Below are positions 23,925 to 34,515 of a stretch of DNA of 35,918 bases, in pieces. The stretch covers positions 1 through 35,918 of the forward strand of contig JAAYEM010000018.1 in NCBI GenBank assembly GCA_012728725.1. Reading direction: 5' to 3'. How positions within the stretch are numbered: position 1 is the first letter of the stretch; the number at the start of each line of letters is the position of its first letter. This DNA is from Tissierellia bacterium (GTDB lineage: Bacteria > Bacillota > Clostridia > Tissierellales > Tepidimicrobiaceae). A model generated the notes under the pieces. The model had not been told where the DNA came from. It saw only the letters and a program-made list of their open reading frames with translations, and ran no database searches. The position numbers were made by a program, and so were the translations under genes.

Positions 23925-24140
23925 TCATTTTAGTGGATCGTATCCTCCTGCATTTAATGGATTGCATCTTAATATCCTTTTCACAGTTAAATAGGTCCCC
24001 TTTATAAAACCATATTTAGTATAAGCTTCTATTGAGTACTGGGAACAGGTTGGATAAAATCTGCAGTGTCTTCCTATTAAAATATACTTTGAAATAAAAT
24101 TCTGATAAAATTTTATAAATAAAACAGCTATCCTAGCCAT
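23925..24140 (-). CDS. yidD: membrane protein insertion efficiency factor YidD
   Basis: A 71-residue YidD/DUF37 protein with the invariant block RHCRFYPTCSQYSIEAYTKYG (three cysteines in this block and at CNP) and the terminal NPLNAGGYDP-like end. A short amphipathic N-terminal helix suits peripheral attachment to the inner face of the membrane beside YidC. Its ATG overlaps the rnpA stop, giving tight coupling, and yidC follows 14 bp later. Confidence 0.96.
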   Translation of the reverse strand: MARIAVLFIKFYQNFISKYILIGRHCRFYPTCSQYSIEAYTKYGFIKGTYLTVKRILRCNPLNAGGYDPLK

Positions 24141-24490
24141 TAATATTCACCTGAATTCTTAAACAGATTCGCAAGTTTTAAAATATGGATAAGTGCACTT
24201 TCTAAATCCTTATGGTCTATATCTACAACATTTTTCTTTGGTATTATTATTATATCATAACCTTCCTTTATATTATTAATATATTTTCTATATATTTCCC
24301 TCACTCTTCTTCTGGTCCTATTCCTAACTACACTATTGCCTACCTTTTTAGTAACGGTAAATCCAACCCTAGAATAGTCTAATCCATTTTCCACCACATA
24401 TAATATTAAGTTTCTATTCCAGTAATTTTTACCCCTTTTATATACCCTTTTAAACTCTTCATTTTTTCTCAATCTATACTTTTTCTTCAT
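24140..24490 (-). CDS. rnpA: ribonuclease P protein component
   Basis: The small basic subunit of RNase P, which helps the catalytic RNA cleave 5' leaders from pre-tRNA. At about 116 residues it shows the usual KKYRLRKNEEFKRVYKRGKNY start and the RNR motif region VGNSVVRNRTRRRVREIYR. I choose ATG 24490, with AAGGGG 7 nt upstream; a frame to 24520 would begin inside the rpmH-rnpA hairpin. It overlaps yidD by one base. Confidence 0.96.
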   Translation of the reverse strand: MKKKYRLRKNEEFKRVYKRGKNYWNRNLILYVVENGLDYSRVGFTVTKKVGNSVVRNRTRRRVREIYRKYINNIKEGYDIIIIPKKNVVDIDHKDLESALIHILKLANLFKNSGEY

Positions 24491-24512
24491 TACTATGCCC
24501 CTTGTAGACAAA

Positions 24513-24535
24513 AAGGCCACTCTCTCTGCGGCCTT
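24513..24535 (-). terminator. terminator/attenuator between rpmH and rnpA
   Basis: On the minus strand AAGGCC pairs with GGCCTT around an 11-nt loop (GCAGAGAGAGT), and the stem runs into TTTTT. It overlaps the rpmH stop. Partial termination here would give much more rpmH than rnpA mRNA, as needed by the ribosome. Confidence 0.7.
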
Positions 24536-24668
24536 ATGCTGTCAATCTTTTCCTACCTTTCCTTCTCCTATTCTTAATTATCTGCCTACCTGATCTTGTT
24601 CTCATTCTCTTCCTAAATCCATGGACTTTGCTTCTATATCTTTTCTTAGGTTGATAAGTCCGTTTCAT
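24534..24668 (-). CDS. rpmH: 50S ribosomal protein L34
   Basis: A 44-residue, very basic protein read directly from the sequence: [18 protein letters not shown] to the usual [11 protein letters not shown] end, an almost invariant L34. ATG 24668, TAA 24534. It is the first gene of the long leftward operon that flanks oriC, driven by a consensus promoter 80 bp upstream, with a terminator-like hairpin directly after it. Confidence 0.98.
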   Translation of the reverse strand: MKRTYQPKKRYRSKVHGFRKRMRTRSGRQIIKNRRRKGRKRLTA

Positions 24669-24745
24669 CCTGCTACACCCCCTTCAAATACACCTATCTA
24701 TGGAAATCTTAGGTTTTCCTTAAAGAAAACAAAATACTACTATAG

Positions 24746-24774
24746 ATTATATTTATTGAAAGCTTATATGTCAA
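24746..24774 (-). promoter_or_regulatory. perfect-consensus SigA promoter of the rpmH operon
   Basis: On the minus strand TTGACA (24769-24774), 17 nt, TATAAT (24746-24751), about 78 nt upstream of rpmH. Both hexamers match consensus without mismatch at optimal spacing. It lies next to the DnaA-box cluster, so DnaA could influence it. Confidence 0.9.
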
Positions 24775-24790
24775 GAAATATAAACTTTTC

Positions 24791-25145
24791 ATATCCACAT
24801 ATAACTTATTCACAACTTATTAATTATGTGGATAATTTTGTTGATATAAATTGCCTTTTTTGATATTATAAAAATGACATGTGGATAAGTCCCTATTGTG
24901 TAAATGCCCTTAACTTATGCACAGCTTGTGGATATTTTGTGCATAAGTTTGTTGTCTTATTTAAAAATATCCTGTCCAAACCCTGTAATTTACCTAATTC
25001 TTTATCCACAAATTTATTATCAACAGGTCTGTGGATATATTGATTGTTTTTTCAATTTTTTCTATTAATAACATACTGTTGATAGCTTATCCACAAGGAT
25101 TATCTTGATTTATGTCCTTATTATTATTAACTTTTTTGTGGATAA
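24791..25145. other. oriC part 1: DnaA-box cluster between rpmH and dnaA
   Basis: This 585-bp gap has no gene. It holds perfect DnaA boxes TTATCCACA at 25002-25010 and 25087-25095 (plus) and 24827-24835, 24880-24888 and 25137-25145 (minus), plus TTATNCACA variants at 24806-24814 and 24915-24923 (plus) and 24938-24946 (minus). One-mismatch copies lie at 24791, 24927, 25017 and 25030. The boxes at 24914-24923 and 24938-24947 form a 10-bp inverted pair. The layout matches the upstream half of the bipartite oriC of Firmicutes. A TATAAT at about 25221 could be the dnaA -10, but I see no good -35. Confidence 0.93.
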
Positions 25146-25253
25146 TTATGTTTATAACCTAGCAATATATTTTCACATATTTTATTAGCTTAAACGGGTT
25201 ATAAAATTTTCGCTACTGGTTATAATTTACAACAAAATAGGAGGAATTTGTAA

Positions 25254-26591
25254 ATGGTTTCTAACTTAGAGAGTATTTGGAACGAAGCCCTTAAGTTAAT
25301 AAAGGTAGAACTGACGGAAGTAAGCTTTAACACCTGGCTTAAAACCATTAAACCTATCACTAAGTCTGATGATAGGATTATTTTAGCTGCCCCCAATGAA
25401 TTCACAAAGGGTATACTAGAAGGTAGATATTTAAATCTAATAAAGAATGCAATAGCTCAAATAACCGAAAAGGAATACAGTATCCAATTTATAATACCTG
25501 GGGAAGAAATAAATATGAATATTGGACAATCTATATCTGTGAATAACACAAATGAAACCAATCAAAGGGCTCAGTTAAATCCCAAGTATACATTTGATAC
25601 ATTCGTAATTGGAAATAGTAATAGATTTGCTCATGCTGCAGCTTTAGCAGTAGCGGAAGCTCCAGCTCAAGCATATAATCCATTATTCATCTATGGGGGG
25701 GTAGGACTAGGGAAAACCCACCTAATGCATGCTATAGGCCATTATATTCTGAACCAAAACCCCCATTCAAAAGTAGTGTACGTATCATCTGAAAAATTTA
25801 CCAATGAATTAATAAACTCTATAAGGGATGATAGGAATAACGAGTTCAGAGAAAAATACAGAAATGTAGACGTATTATTAATAGATGATATCCAATTTAT
25901 AGCTGGTAAAGAAAGTACCCAGGAAGAATTTTTCCATACCTTCAATGCCCTTCATGAAGCTAATAAGCAAATAATTATATCCAGCGATAGACCACCTAAG
26001 GAGATACCAACCCTTGAGGACAGGCTAAGATCTAGGTTTGAATGGGGATTAATATCTGATATTCAACCACCAGATTTAGAAACCAGAATAGCAATACTTA
26101 AGAAAAAGGCAAAAATGGAAAATCTCAATATACCAGATGATGTAATGCTATATATTGCAACAAAAATCCAATCCAATATAAGGGAACTTGAAGGGGCCCT
26201 GATTAGAATAGTAGCCTATTCCTCATTAACCAATAAGGAAGTAACGGTGGAATTAGCGGAAGAAGCTTTAAAGGATATAATCTCCGATACTAAGCCTAGA
26301 AAAATAACTGTAGATTTGATTAAAGAAGTTGTAGCCAAAGAATTTAACGTAAAGATAGAAGATTTTAATTCAAAGAAGAGAACTAGGGCAATTGCCTATC
26401 CAAGACAAATTGCCATGTACCTAACAAGGGAGTTAACAGATTTGTCCTTACCAAAAATAGGTGACGAATTTGGGGGAAGGGATCATACCACAGTTATACA
26501 CGCCTATGATAAAATAGCAAATGATATAAAAGAAAGTGAAGACTTTAAGAATAGGGTAGATAATTTGATTAAGGATATTAAAGGGGAATAG
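25254..26591 (+). CDS. dnaA: chromosomal replication initiator DnaA
   Basis: A 445-residue AAA+ initiator. Domain I spans about 1-80 ([27 protein letters not shown]-like start), a short linker II about 85-110, then the ATPase domain III with Walker [12 protein letters not shown] (148-158), Walker [10 protein letters not shown] and the arginine-finger region, and domain IV with the DNA-binding signature [15 protein letters not shown] near the end. ATG 25254 has AGGAGG 10 nt upstream. DnaA-ATP binds the boxes on both sides of its own gene and opens the DNA at the dnaN side, so autoregulation is expected. Confidence 0.98.
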   Translation: MVSNLESIWNEALKLIKVELTEVSFNTWLKTIKPITKSDDRIILAAPNEFTKGILEGRYLNLIKNAIAQITEKEYSIQFIIPGEEINMNIGQSISVNNTNETNQRAQLNPKYTFDTFVIGNSNRFAHAAALAVAEAPAQAYNPLFIYGGVGLGKTHLMHAIGHYILNQNPHSKVVYVSSEKFTNELINSIRDDRNNEFREKYRNVDVLLIDDIQFIAGKESTQEEFFHTFNALHEANKQIIISSDRPPKEIPTLEDRLRSRFEWGLISDIQPPDLETRIAILKKKAKMENLNIPDDVMLYIATKIQSNIRELEGALIRIVAYSSLTNKEVTVELAEEALKDIISDTKPRKITVDLIKEVVAKEFNVKIEDFNSKKRTRAIAYPRQIAMYLTRELTDLSLPKIGDEFGGRDHTTVIHAYDKIANDIKESEDFKNRVDNLIKDIKGE

Positions 26592-26601
26592 GAACAAAAA
26601 T

Positions 26602-26752
26602 TGTGGATAGCCCTGTTGACTATATGTTGACTTTTTAATTATTTTTTTGTTGAAAAATATTGTGGATAACTTTTGTAATTATCTTATACTTATCAACATG
26701 TTATTAAATCCTGCAAATCCTTTTATGAACGGATTGTATAGGCTTATTCACA
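26602..26752. other. oriC part 2: DnaA boxes between dnaA and dnaN
   Basis: The 236-bp gap holds a perfect box on the minus strand at 26661-26669, a TTATTCACA at 26744-26752 (plus), and one-mismatch copies at 26602-26610 (minus) and 26690-26698 (plus). Together with the upstream cluster this makes a bipartite origin. An open frame through 26647-26844 has no ribosome site and is not a gene. Confidence 0.88.
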
Positions 26753-26820
26753 TATTAACAGCCCCTACTACTATTACTAAGTATTTATTTATCTATATCT
26801 ATATAGAAGCCAAAGGAGGA
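26753..26820. other. oriC unwinding element with DnaA-trios
   Basis: After the DnaA box ending at 26752 come 9 nt, a C-rich run (GCCCC, 26761-26765) and CTACTACTATTACTA (26765-26779). Read 3' to 5' on the other strand that is GAT-GAT-GAT-AAT-GAT, five successive DnaA-trios, then AT-rich DNA to 26812. Box, GC cluster, trios, AT-rich DNA is the known basal unwinding order of Bacillus oriC; the strand opened should be here. Confidence 0.8.
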
Positions 26821-26827
26821 TTATCAA

Positions 26828-27937
26828 TTGAGAATAGAAATTAATCAAAAATTATTAGCAGCCCATACAAACATTGTACAAAAAGCTATTTCATCTAGGA
26901 CTACATTACAAATATTAGATGGTATATTGCTAAAGACAGTTGATGGAAAATTAAAATTAACTGCCACCGACTTAGAAATTGGGATAGAATCCTATGTGGA
27001 TTGCAATATAATAGAAGAAGGTTCTATTGTTGTTAATTCAAGGATATTTGGTGATATAGTAAAGAGACTACCTGACTCTACAGTAAATATTTCAGTTGTA
27101 GATAGTAATATAAATATAAAGTGTGAGAATTCTGAATTCAATATAAAGGGCAGTTTAGCTTTTGAGTACCCAGAGTTACCCCTTGTAATAAATCAAAACA
27201 CCTTTAAGGTTCCTAAGGATCTGCTTAAATCTGCTATTAGACAAACCATATTTGCTACAACCCAAGATGAAACTAGGCCCATATTGACTGGAGTTTTATT
27301 GGAAATAGAGGAAGGCCTAGGCTCCTTTGTTGCCTTAGATGGTTATAGATTGGCATTAAGGAGTATTCCTATTGAAACAAAGGAGAATATAAAGATAGTA
27401 ATACCAGGTAGAGTACTGGGTGAATTAAGCAAAATACTAGATGATACCGATGAAGAAATAACCATAACAGTAGCTCCAAACCACATAATATTTGATTTAG
27501 GAGATACAAAAGTATCCTCAAGACTATTGGAAGGACAATTTATAAACTATAAGGATATAATTAGGAAGGATCACAAAACCAGTGTAAGGGTGGATAAGAA
27601 AGCCCTACAGGATAGTTTGGAAAGGGCTTCCTTGCTGGCCAAGGAAGAAAAGGCTAATCTAGTTAGATTAAGTATAAGGGATGATCAAATTACCATTAAG
27701 TCCAATACTGAAATAGGAGATGTAAATGAGCAAGTTTTTTGCCATAAGGATGGAGATGATTTAAATATTGCCTTTAATTTTAGGTATATTATCGAGGGAA
27801 TTAAGGTTATCGATTCGGAAGAAATAGACCTATTCTTTATGGGAGAATTAAACCCCTGTATTATAAATCCTACAGATGAGGAGAATTATACCTATTTAGT
27901 ATTACCGGTACGGATTGCTAAACAAGAAGATTATTAA
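26828..27937 (+). CDS. dnaN: DNA polymerase III sliding clamp (beta subunit)
   Basis: The 369-residue beta clamp, a dimeric ring that tethers DNA polymerase III. Three similar domains of about 120 residues are visible (for example KAISSRTTLQILDGILLKT, then TTQDETRPILTGVLLEI and the third domain ending TYLVLPVR, whose C-terminus forms part of the binding pocket for clamp-binding motifs). The start is TTG 26828 with AAAGGAGG 8 nt upstream; no in-frame ATG is near. Expression is probably from dnaA readthrough, since I see no clear promoter in the origin gap. Confidence 0.98.
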   Translation: MRIEINQKLLAAHTNIVQKAISSRTTLQILDGILLKTVDGKLKLTATDLEIGIESYVDCNIIEEGSIVVNSRIFGDIVKRLPDSTVNISVVDSNINIKCENSEFNIKGSLAFEYPELPLVINQNTFKVPKDLLKSAIRQTIFATTQDETRPILTGVLLEIEEGLGSFVALDGYRLALRSIPIETKENIKIVIPGRVLGELSKILDDTDEEITITVAPNHIIFDLGDTKVSSRLLEGQFINYKDIIRKDHKTSVRVDKKALQDSLERASLLAKEEKANLVRLSIRDDQITIKSNTEIGDVNEQVFCHKDGDDLNIAFNFRYIIEGIKVIDSEEIDLFFMGELNPCIINPTDEENYTYLVLPVRIAKQEDY

Positions 27938-27952
27938 TAAGAGGGGAAGGAT

Positions 27953-28162
27953 ATGAGGGAAGTAGCAATAAAAACCGATATAATTAAATTAGATCAATTA
28001 CTTAAATTTGCTGGAATTACCCAAACCGGCGGCGAAAGTAAACACCTAATAAGGGAAGGTTTAGTTACTGTTAATGGAGAAGCTGTAAAGGAAAGGGGAA
28101 GAAAGATAAAAAAGGGAGACATTGTAGAAATTAAGGGCATAGACCAATTTATTGTGGTATAA
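27953..28162 (+). CDS. yaaA: S4-domain RNA-binding protein YaaA (RlbA)
   Basis: A 69-residue S4-domain protein (family YaaA/RlbA) conserved between dnaN and recF in Firmicutes. It has the S4 pattern IKLDQLLKFAGITQTGGESK, LIREGLVTVNGE, ERGRKIKKGDIVEI. It probably binds structured RNA, possibly on the ribosome. ATG is preceded by GAGGGGAAGG, and the gene starts 15 bp after dnaN. No catalytic domain is present. Confidence 0.92.
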   Translation: MREVAIKTDIIKLDQLLKFAGITQTGGESKHLIREGLVTVNGEAVKERGRKIKKGDIVEIKGIDQFIVV

Positions 28163-28185
28163 TATAGAAGGATGCTTATATAAAG

Positions 28186-28206
28186 CCTCAACCATTATGG
28201 TTGAGG
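28186..28206 (+). other. hairpin between yaaA and recF
   Basis: A 9-bp perfect stem (CCTCAACCA / TGGTTGAGG) with loop TTA lies 24 bp after yaaA. It is followed by ATTTATCA and lacks a proper T-run, so it is a poor terminator; it may protect the upstream mRNA end or mark a processing site. Confidence 0.5.
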
Positions 28207-28244
28207 ATTTATCACTTATGCAGTATTTTTGAGAGGTGCTTTTA

Positions 28245-29348
28245 TTGAATGTAGAAAATATTAAGCTTATCAATTTTAGAAATTATGATAGTTTAAATAT
28301 AAAATTAAATGAAAAAGTAAATATTTTTGTGGGAAAAAATGCTCAAGGAAAAACCAATTTATTGGAATCCATATATATGTGTGCCTTGGGAAAATCCTTT
28401 AGGACCCATAGGGATAAGGAAATTATAAAATTAGGGAAAAATGCGGCCTACATTGGGGCCAATATTAAAATTGGTAATTATAGAAAATTTATAGAGATAA
28501 AATTGGAAAAGGACAAGCCTAAAACCATAAGGGTTAATAAAATTGAATTAAAAAGTTTTAGGGAATTACAAAGTGGACTAAATGTAGTAATTTTTTCTCC
28601 TGATGATTTAAAGCTAATCAAGGGTGGTCCTGGAGAAAGAAGAAATTTTTTAGATACGAGCATTTCTCAAATTAAGCCGGTTTATAAATACAACATAAAT
28701 AGATATAATAAGATCTTATTTCAAAGAAATAATTTACTTAAATCTAATAGATCAAAATCTGATATTATATCATTGTTAGAAGTTTTTGATATCCAACTTT
28801 CAAAAATAGGAAGCCAAATAATAATGCTCAGGGATGATTATATAAGGAGATTATCTATCAACTCTAAGGAAAACCACAATAATTTAACATCTGGGAAAGA
28901 GAAATTAGAGTTGAATTATGTATCAAGTATCCATTTTACCGATAAAAGCAAAAGTGTAATAGAAAAAAATTTCTTTCAACAGTTAAAGGACAATATTAAT
29001 AGGGATTTAAGAGCAGGGACTACTAGCATTGGGCCCCACAGGGATGATATGGAAATTAAATTAAATGGCATGGATGCTAGAACTTTTGCATCTCAAGGAC
29101 AGCAGCGAACAATAGTATTATCTATAAAATTATCAGAAGTGGAGATAATTAAAGAGGAAAGAGGTCTTTATCCTGTACTCTTATTAGATGATGTATTTTC
29201 AGAATTGGATATAGAAAGAAGAAGCTATTTGACCAGATCCTTTAACCATATGCAAACCATTATTACTTCTACGGATATTATCGATTTAGAAGAGCTTAAA
29301 GGAATAGACAAATCAGTATTCCATATAGAGAAGGGACAAATCATATGA
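28245..29348 (+). CDS. recF: recombination/gap-repair ATPase RecF
   Basis: A 367-residue SMC-like ATPase that helps load RecA at single-strand gaps with RecO and RecR. It shows IKLINFRNYDSLNIKL at the start, Walker A VGKNAQGKTNLLESI (about 31-45), the ABC signature SQGQQRTIVLSIKL and Walker B LLLDDVFSELD. I start it at TTG 28245, 8 nt after GAGAGG, which gives the usual N-terminus; the GTG at 28236 lies on the ribosome site. Same operon as dnaN, yaaA and remB. Confidence 0.95.
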   Translation: MNVENIKLINFRNYDSLNIKLNEKVNIFVGKNAQGKTNLLESIYMCALGKSFRTHRDKEIIKLGKNAAYIGANIKIGNYRKFIEIKLEKDKPKTIRVNKIELKSFRELQSGLNVVIFSPDDLKLIKGGPGERRNFLDTSISQIKPVYKYNINRYNKILFQRNNLLKSNRSKSDIISLLEVFDIQLSKIGSQIIMLRDDYIRRLSINSKENHNNLTSGKEKLELNYVSSIHFTDKSKSVIEKNFFQQLKDNINRDLRAGTTSIGPHRDDMEIKLNGMDARTFASQGQQRTIVLSIKLSEVEIIKEERGLYPVLLLDDVFSELDIERRSYLTRSFNHMQTIITSTDIIDLEELKGIDKSVFHIEKGQII

Positions 29349-29364
29349 AAAAGGAGTAGATTTA

Positions 29365-29640
29365 ATGTTTTTACACATTGGTAACAACAGATATATCCTA
29401 AAAAAAGATATTATTGCTATTCTAGATAAGAGTTCTTTTTTATCTAAAGAAATGGAAGGATTTATAGATAATTTAATTGAAAAAGACTGTTCAGTTAATT
29501 GGAATTTAGATGATATTAAAACCTATATATTAGCTTATTCTTCAAATAAATCAGCTACAAATAGTAGGGGATGTAAGCGGGAATGTATACTATACCCTTC
29601 AACTATATCATCTAATACATTATGTAAAAGAAATAAGTAG
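29365..29640 (+). CDS. remB: RemB-like extracellular matrix regulator (DUF370/YaaB)
   Basis: A 91-residue protein of the RemA/RemB family, which in Bacillus sits between recF and gyrB; RemA is a DNA-binding activator of biofilm matrix genes, while RemB has a weaker role. The start MFLHIGNNRYILKKDIIAILD and end YPSTISSNTLCKR match. The middle (about residues 55-72) is less conserved, and it holds three cysteines (about 70, 74, 87), more than I would expect. ATG follows AAAGGAG by about 9 nt. Name by position and ends; function in this host unknown. Confidence 0.85.
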   Translation: MFLHIGNNRYILKKDIIAILDKSSFLSKEMEGFIDNLIEKDCSVNWNLDDIKTYILAYSSNKSATNSRGCKRECILYPSTISSNTLCKRNK

Positions 29641-29665
29641 ATATAAAGTAGATTGGAGGTTTTAA

Positions 29666-31579
<1,914 letters not shown>

Positions 31580-31591
31580 AGGAGAGATAGG

Positions 31592-34018
31592 ATGGATAGG
31601 GATAAAGGCACTATAATGGAAATAAAAATAGAAGAGGAAATGAAAAAATCCTACCTAGATTATGCCATGTCTGTAATAGTAAGCAGGGCCCTTCCAGATG
31701 TTAGGGATGGATTGAAACCAGTCCATAGGAGGATACTATATGCTATGAATGAATTGGGCATGACCCCAGATAAGCCCTATAGGAAATCTGCCAGGATAGT
31801 TGGGGATGTACTAGGTAAATATCATCCCCATGGAGATTCATCCGTTTATCTGGCAATGGTAAGGCTTGCTCAGGATTTTAATACCAGGTATCCTCTAGTA
31901 GATGGCCATGGAAACTTTGGTTCCATAGATGGAGACAGTCCTGCTGCTATGCGTTATACAGAAGCAAGATTGAGTAAATTATCCTTAGAGATGTTAAGGG
32001 ATATAAATAAGGATACTATAGATTTTAGACCTAATTTTGATGAAACTTTAAAAGAACCTGTAGTATTGCCTAGTAGATTTCCCAATCTATTAGTAAATGG
32101 TTCTTCCGGTATAGCCGTTGGAATGGCCACCAATATTCCTCCCCATAATTTAGGAGAGGTAATAGATGGAATAGTTGCTTTAATCGATAATCCCCAAATT
32201 AATATTGAAGCGTTGATGAAAATAATTAAGGGGCCAGATTTTCCAACTGGAGCCATGATAATGGGAAAGGAAGGAATAAGATCCGCCTTTAAAACTGGAA
32301 GGGGTCAGATAACTATTAGGGCTGTAGCAGAAATAGAGGAAGCTGGCAGGGGAAGAAATAGGATTGTGGTAACTGAAATTCCCTACCAGGTCAATAAGGC
32401 CAAACTAATAGAGAAGATAGCAGAACTGGTAAGGGACAAAAAAATTGAAGGCATATCGGATCTAAGGGATGAATCCGATAGGGAAGGTATGCGAATAGTT
32501 ATAGAGTTAAAAAGGGATGCAAATCCTAGAATAGTTTTAAATAATCTTTACAAGCAGACCCAGTTACAGATCACCTTTGGAGTAATAATGTTGGCCTTGG
32601 TGGATGATGTGCCCAAGGTATTAAATTTAAAGCAGATATTAAGCCATTATGTAGATTATCAAAAAGAAATTATCACTAGAAGAACCCAGTTCGATTTAAA
32701 TAAGGCAGAAGAAAGGGCCCATATATTAGAAGGCCTTAAAATAGCCTTGGATAATATAGATGAAGTAATCAATATAATTAGAAGCTCCAAGGAAGAAAAA
32801 ATAGCCAGAGAAAGGCTTATGGATAGTTTTTCCCTATCGGAAAAACAGGCCCAAGCCATATTGGATATGAGGCTTAGAAGGTTGACTGGCCTGGAAAGGG
32901 AAAAGCTAGAAGAGGAATATGAAGCCTTGATAAAAGAGATCAATAGATTAAAGGAAATACTATCTAGTGAGAGATTGATAAATGAAATAATTAAAACTGA
33001 ACTATTGGAAATTAAAGAAAAATATGGAGACCAAAGAAGGACTAGAATAATGCCTGCAGCTGATGATATAGATATAGAGGATATGATTGAGGAAGAGGAT
33101 GTAATAATAACTTTAACCCACTCAGGTTATATAAAAAGATTACCGGAAAGTACTTATAAGACCCAGAGAAGGGGTGGCAAGGGAATAACTGGTTTGACTA
33201 CAAAGGATGAAGATTTTGTTGAAGATCTATTTATAACTTCTACCCATGACAATATCCTATTCTTTACCAATAAGGGTAGGGCTTATCTATTAAAGGCTTA
33301 TGAAATACCTGAAGGAGGAAGGCAGGCTAGGGGAACCGCCATAGTAAATCTATTGAATTTATCAGAAAATGAAAGTATTTCTGCAGTCATTCCTATAGAG
33401 GAATACGATCCTGAAATAAATATAGTTTTTGTAACCAAAAATGGTATTATCAAAAAGACAAAACTAGAGCATTTTAGGAATGTAAGAAAAAATGGTATAA
33501 ATGCCATCAATTTAAAAGAAGGGGATGAATTGATTTCTGTAAAGAAGACCGATGGCAATAAGGAAATAATAGTGGTAACATCCCTTGGAATGGCTATTAG
33601 ATTTAGTGAAGAAGATGTAAGGGAAATGGGTAGAAACGCTACAGGAGTTAAGGCCATTAAATTGAAAGATGAGGATCAGGTAGTAGCTATGGATCTAGTG
33701 GAAGAAGGAAAGTACCTATTGGTAGTTAGCGAAAACGGATTCGGCAAAAAAACTCCCCTAGATGAGTATAGGCTTCAAAGTAGAGGTGGAGTAGGATTAA
33801 TAACCTATAATGTGAAGAAAAAAACAGGCAAGGTAGTGTCTGCCAAGGTTATAGATGAAAATGATGAAATAATAATGATATCCATGTCTGGGGTTATAAT
33901 AAGGCTGGAGGCAAAGGATATCTCCATAATGGGAAGAAATACCCAATGGGTTACCCTTATGAAAATAGACGATAAAGAGGATAGGATAATGGCAGTAGCA
34001 AAATATGTGGAGGATTAA
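31592..34018 (+). CDS. gyrA: DNA gyrase subunit A
   Basis: The 808-residue cutting subunit. The N-terminal winged-helix domain has [15 protein letters not shown] and the active tyrosine in [10 protein letters not shown] (Tyr122, same as E. coli numbering). The C-terminal part is the DNA-wrapping beta-pinwheel with the GyrA-box-like QRRGGKGI. In the quinolone pocket Ser83 is kept, but the next helix position that is normally acidic (87) is Leu. A second start at ATG 31616 is possible; I use ATG 31592, with GGAGAG upstream. A strong terminator follows. Confidence 0.98.
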   Translation: MDRDKGTIMEIKIEEEMKKSYLDYAMSVIVSRALPDVRDGLKPVHRRILYAMNELGMTPDKPYRKSARIVGDVLGKYHPHGDSSVYLAMVRLAQDFNTRYPLVDGHGNFGSIDGDSPAAMRYTEARLSKLSLEMLRDINKDTIDFRPNFDETLKEPVVLPSRFPNLLVNGSSGIAVGMATNIPPHNLGEVIDGIVALIDNPQINIEALMKIIKGPDFPTGAMIMGKEGIRSAFKTGRGQITIRAVAEIEEAGRGRNRIVVTEIPYQVNKAKLIEKIAELVRDKKIEGISDLRDESDREGMRIVIELKRDANPRIVLNNLYKQTQLQITFGVIMLALVDDVPKVLNLKQILSHYVDYQKEIITRRTQFDLNKAEERAHILEGLKIALDNIDEVINIIRSSKEEKIARERLMDSFSLSEKQAQAILDMRLRRLTGLEREKLEEEYEALIKEINRLKEILSSERLINEIIKTELLEIKEKYGDQRRTRIMPAADDIDIEDMIEEEDVIITLTHSGYIKRLPESTYKTQRRGGKGITGLTTKDEDFVEDLFITSTHDNILFFTNKGRAYLLKAYEIPEGGRQARGTAIVNLLNLSENESISAVIPIEEYDPEINIVFVTKNGIIKKTKLEHFRNVRKNGINAINLKEGDELISVKKTDGNKEIIVVTSLGMAIRFSEEDVREMGRNATGVKAIKLKDEDQVVAMDLVEEGKYLLVVSENGFGKKTPLDEYRLQSRGGVGLITYNVKKKTGKVVSAKVIDENDEIIMISMSGVIIRLEAKDISIMGRNTQWVTLMKIDDKEDRIMAVAKYVED

Positions 34019-34023
34019 ACAAC

Positions 34024-34061
34024 AAAGTGTCCCTATGGATTATAAAAAGGGGCACTTTTTT
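34024..34061 (+). terminator. Rho-independent terminator after gyrA
   Basis: AAAGTGTCCCT pairs with AGGGGCACTTT (one G-U) around a 13-nt loop and leads into a T-run (six Ts). It lies 6 nt past the gyrA stop and separates the dnaN-gyrA block from the sigma operon. Confidence 0.9.
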
Positions 34062-34132
34062 GCTAAAGTGGCTTATCTACACCCATGATTATATTATTAG
34101 GGACTTTACCTGGTTAAAGCCTAGTAAATTAC

Positions 34133-34161
34133 TTTACATTACATTTTTTTTATTATAAAAT
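34133..34161 (+). promoter_or_regulatory. SigA-type promoter of the rsbV-rsbW-sigB operon
   Basis: TTTACA (34133-34138), 17 nt, TAAAAT (34156-34161), about 31 nt before the rsbV start. No clear SigB-type (GTTTAA...GGGTAT) element was seen, so self-activation of the operon is not visible here. Confidence 0.5.
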
Positions 34162-34192
34162 CTAAGTAAATAGGAATAAGGGGGTAAATGGC

Positions 34193-34510
34193 ATGTCATT
34201 AAATATAAAAGTTGATTTCGATAAAGAAAATAACAGATGGATTGTAATACCAGAGGGGGAAATCGATATATATACATCTCCAGAATTGAGAAAGAAATTG
34301 ATTAAAATATTAAGTGAAAATAATACAGATATATTGATAGATGGGGAAAAACTAGAATATTTAGATAGTACTGGTTTAGGAACCTTAATTAGCATACTTA
34401 AAAAAGTAAGGGAAAACAATAATCAAGTATATATAGAAAATATTAAACCTAATATAAGAAAATTATTTCACATAACCGAATTGGACAAGGTTTTTGTGAT
34501 TAAGGAGTGA
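34193..34510 (+). CDS. rsbV: anti-sigma factor antagonist (STAS domain, RsbV-like)
   Basis: A 105-residue STAS-domain protein. The phosphorylation site region is LDSTGLGTLISIL, with Ser about 61 as the residue its kinase would modify; GEIDIYTSPELRKKL near the start matches RsbV better than SpoIIAA. When unphosphorylated such proteins bind the anti-sigma factor and free the sigma factor. ATG follows GGGGG by about 8 nt. It overlaps the first codons of the next frame, in an operon antagonist-anti-sigma-sigma, found next to gyrA in Clostridioides difficile too, as I recall. Confidence 0.88.
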   Translation: MSLNIKVDFDKENNRWIVIPEGEIDIYTSPELRKKLIKILSENNTDILIDGEKLEYLDSTGLGTLISILKKVRENNNQVYIENIKPNIRKLFHITELDKVFVIKE

Positions 34511-34515
34511 ATAAT

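Noticed and set aside
24621-24863. Open frame of 80 codons opposite rpmH and in oriC
   Set aside because: It overlaps L34 on the other strand and runs through the rpmH promoter and DnaA boxes.
26647-26844. Open frame of 65 codons between dnaA and dnaN
   Set aside because: It runs through DnaA boxes and the unwinding element, has no ribosome site, and overlaps the dnaN start.
28186-28206. Hairpin between yaaA and recF as terminator
   Set aside because: No T-run follows, and recF has no clear promoter of its own, so a full stop here is unlikely.
34062-34192. SigB-type self-activating promoter before rsbV
   Set aside because: GGTTAAAG at 34112 resembles a -35, but no GGGTAT-like -10 stands 12-15 nt downstream.
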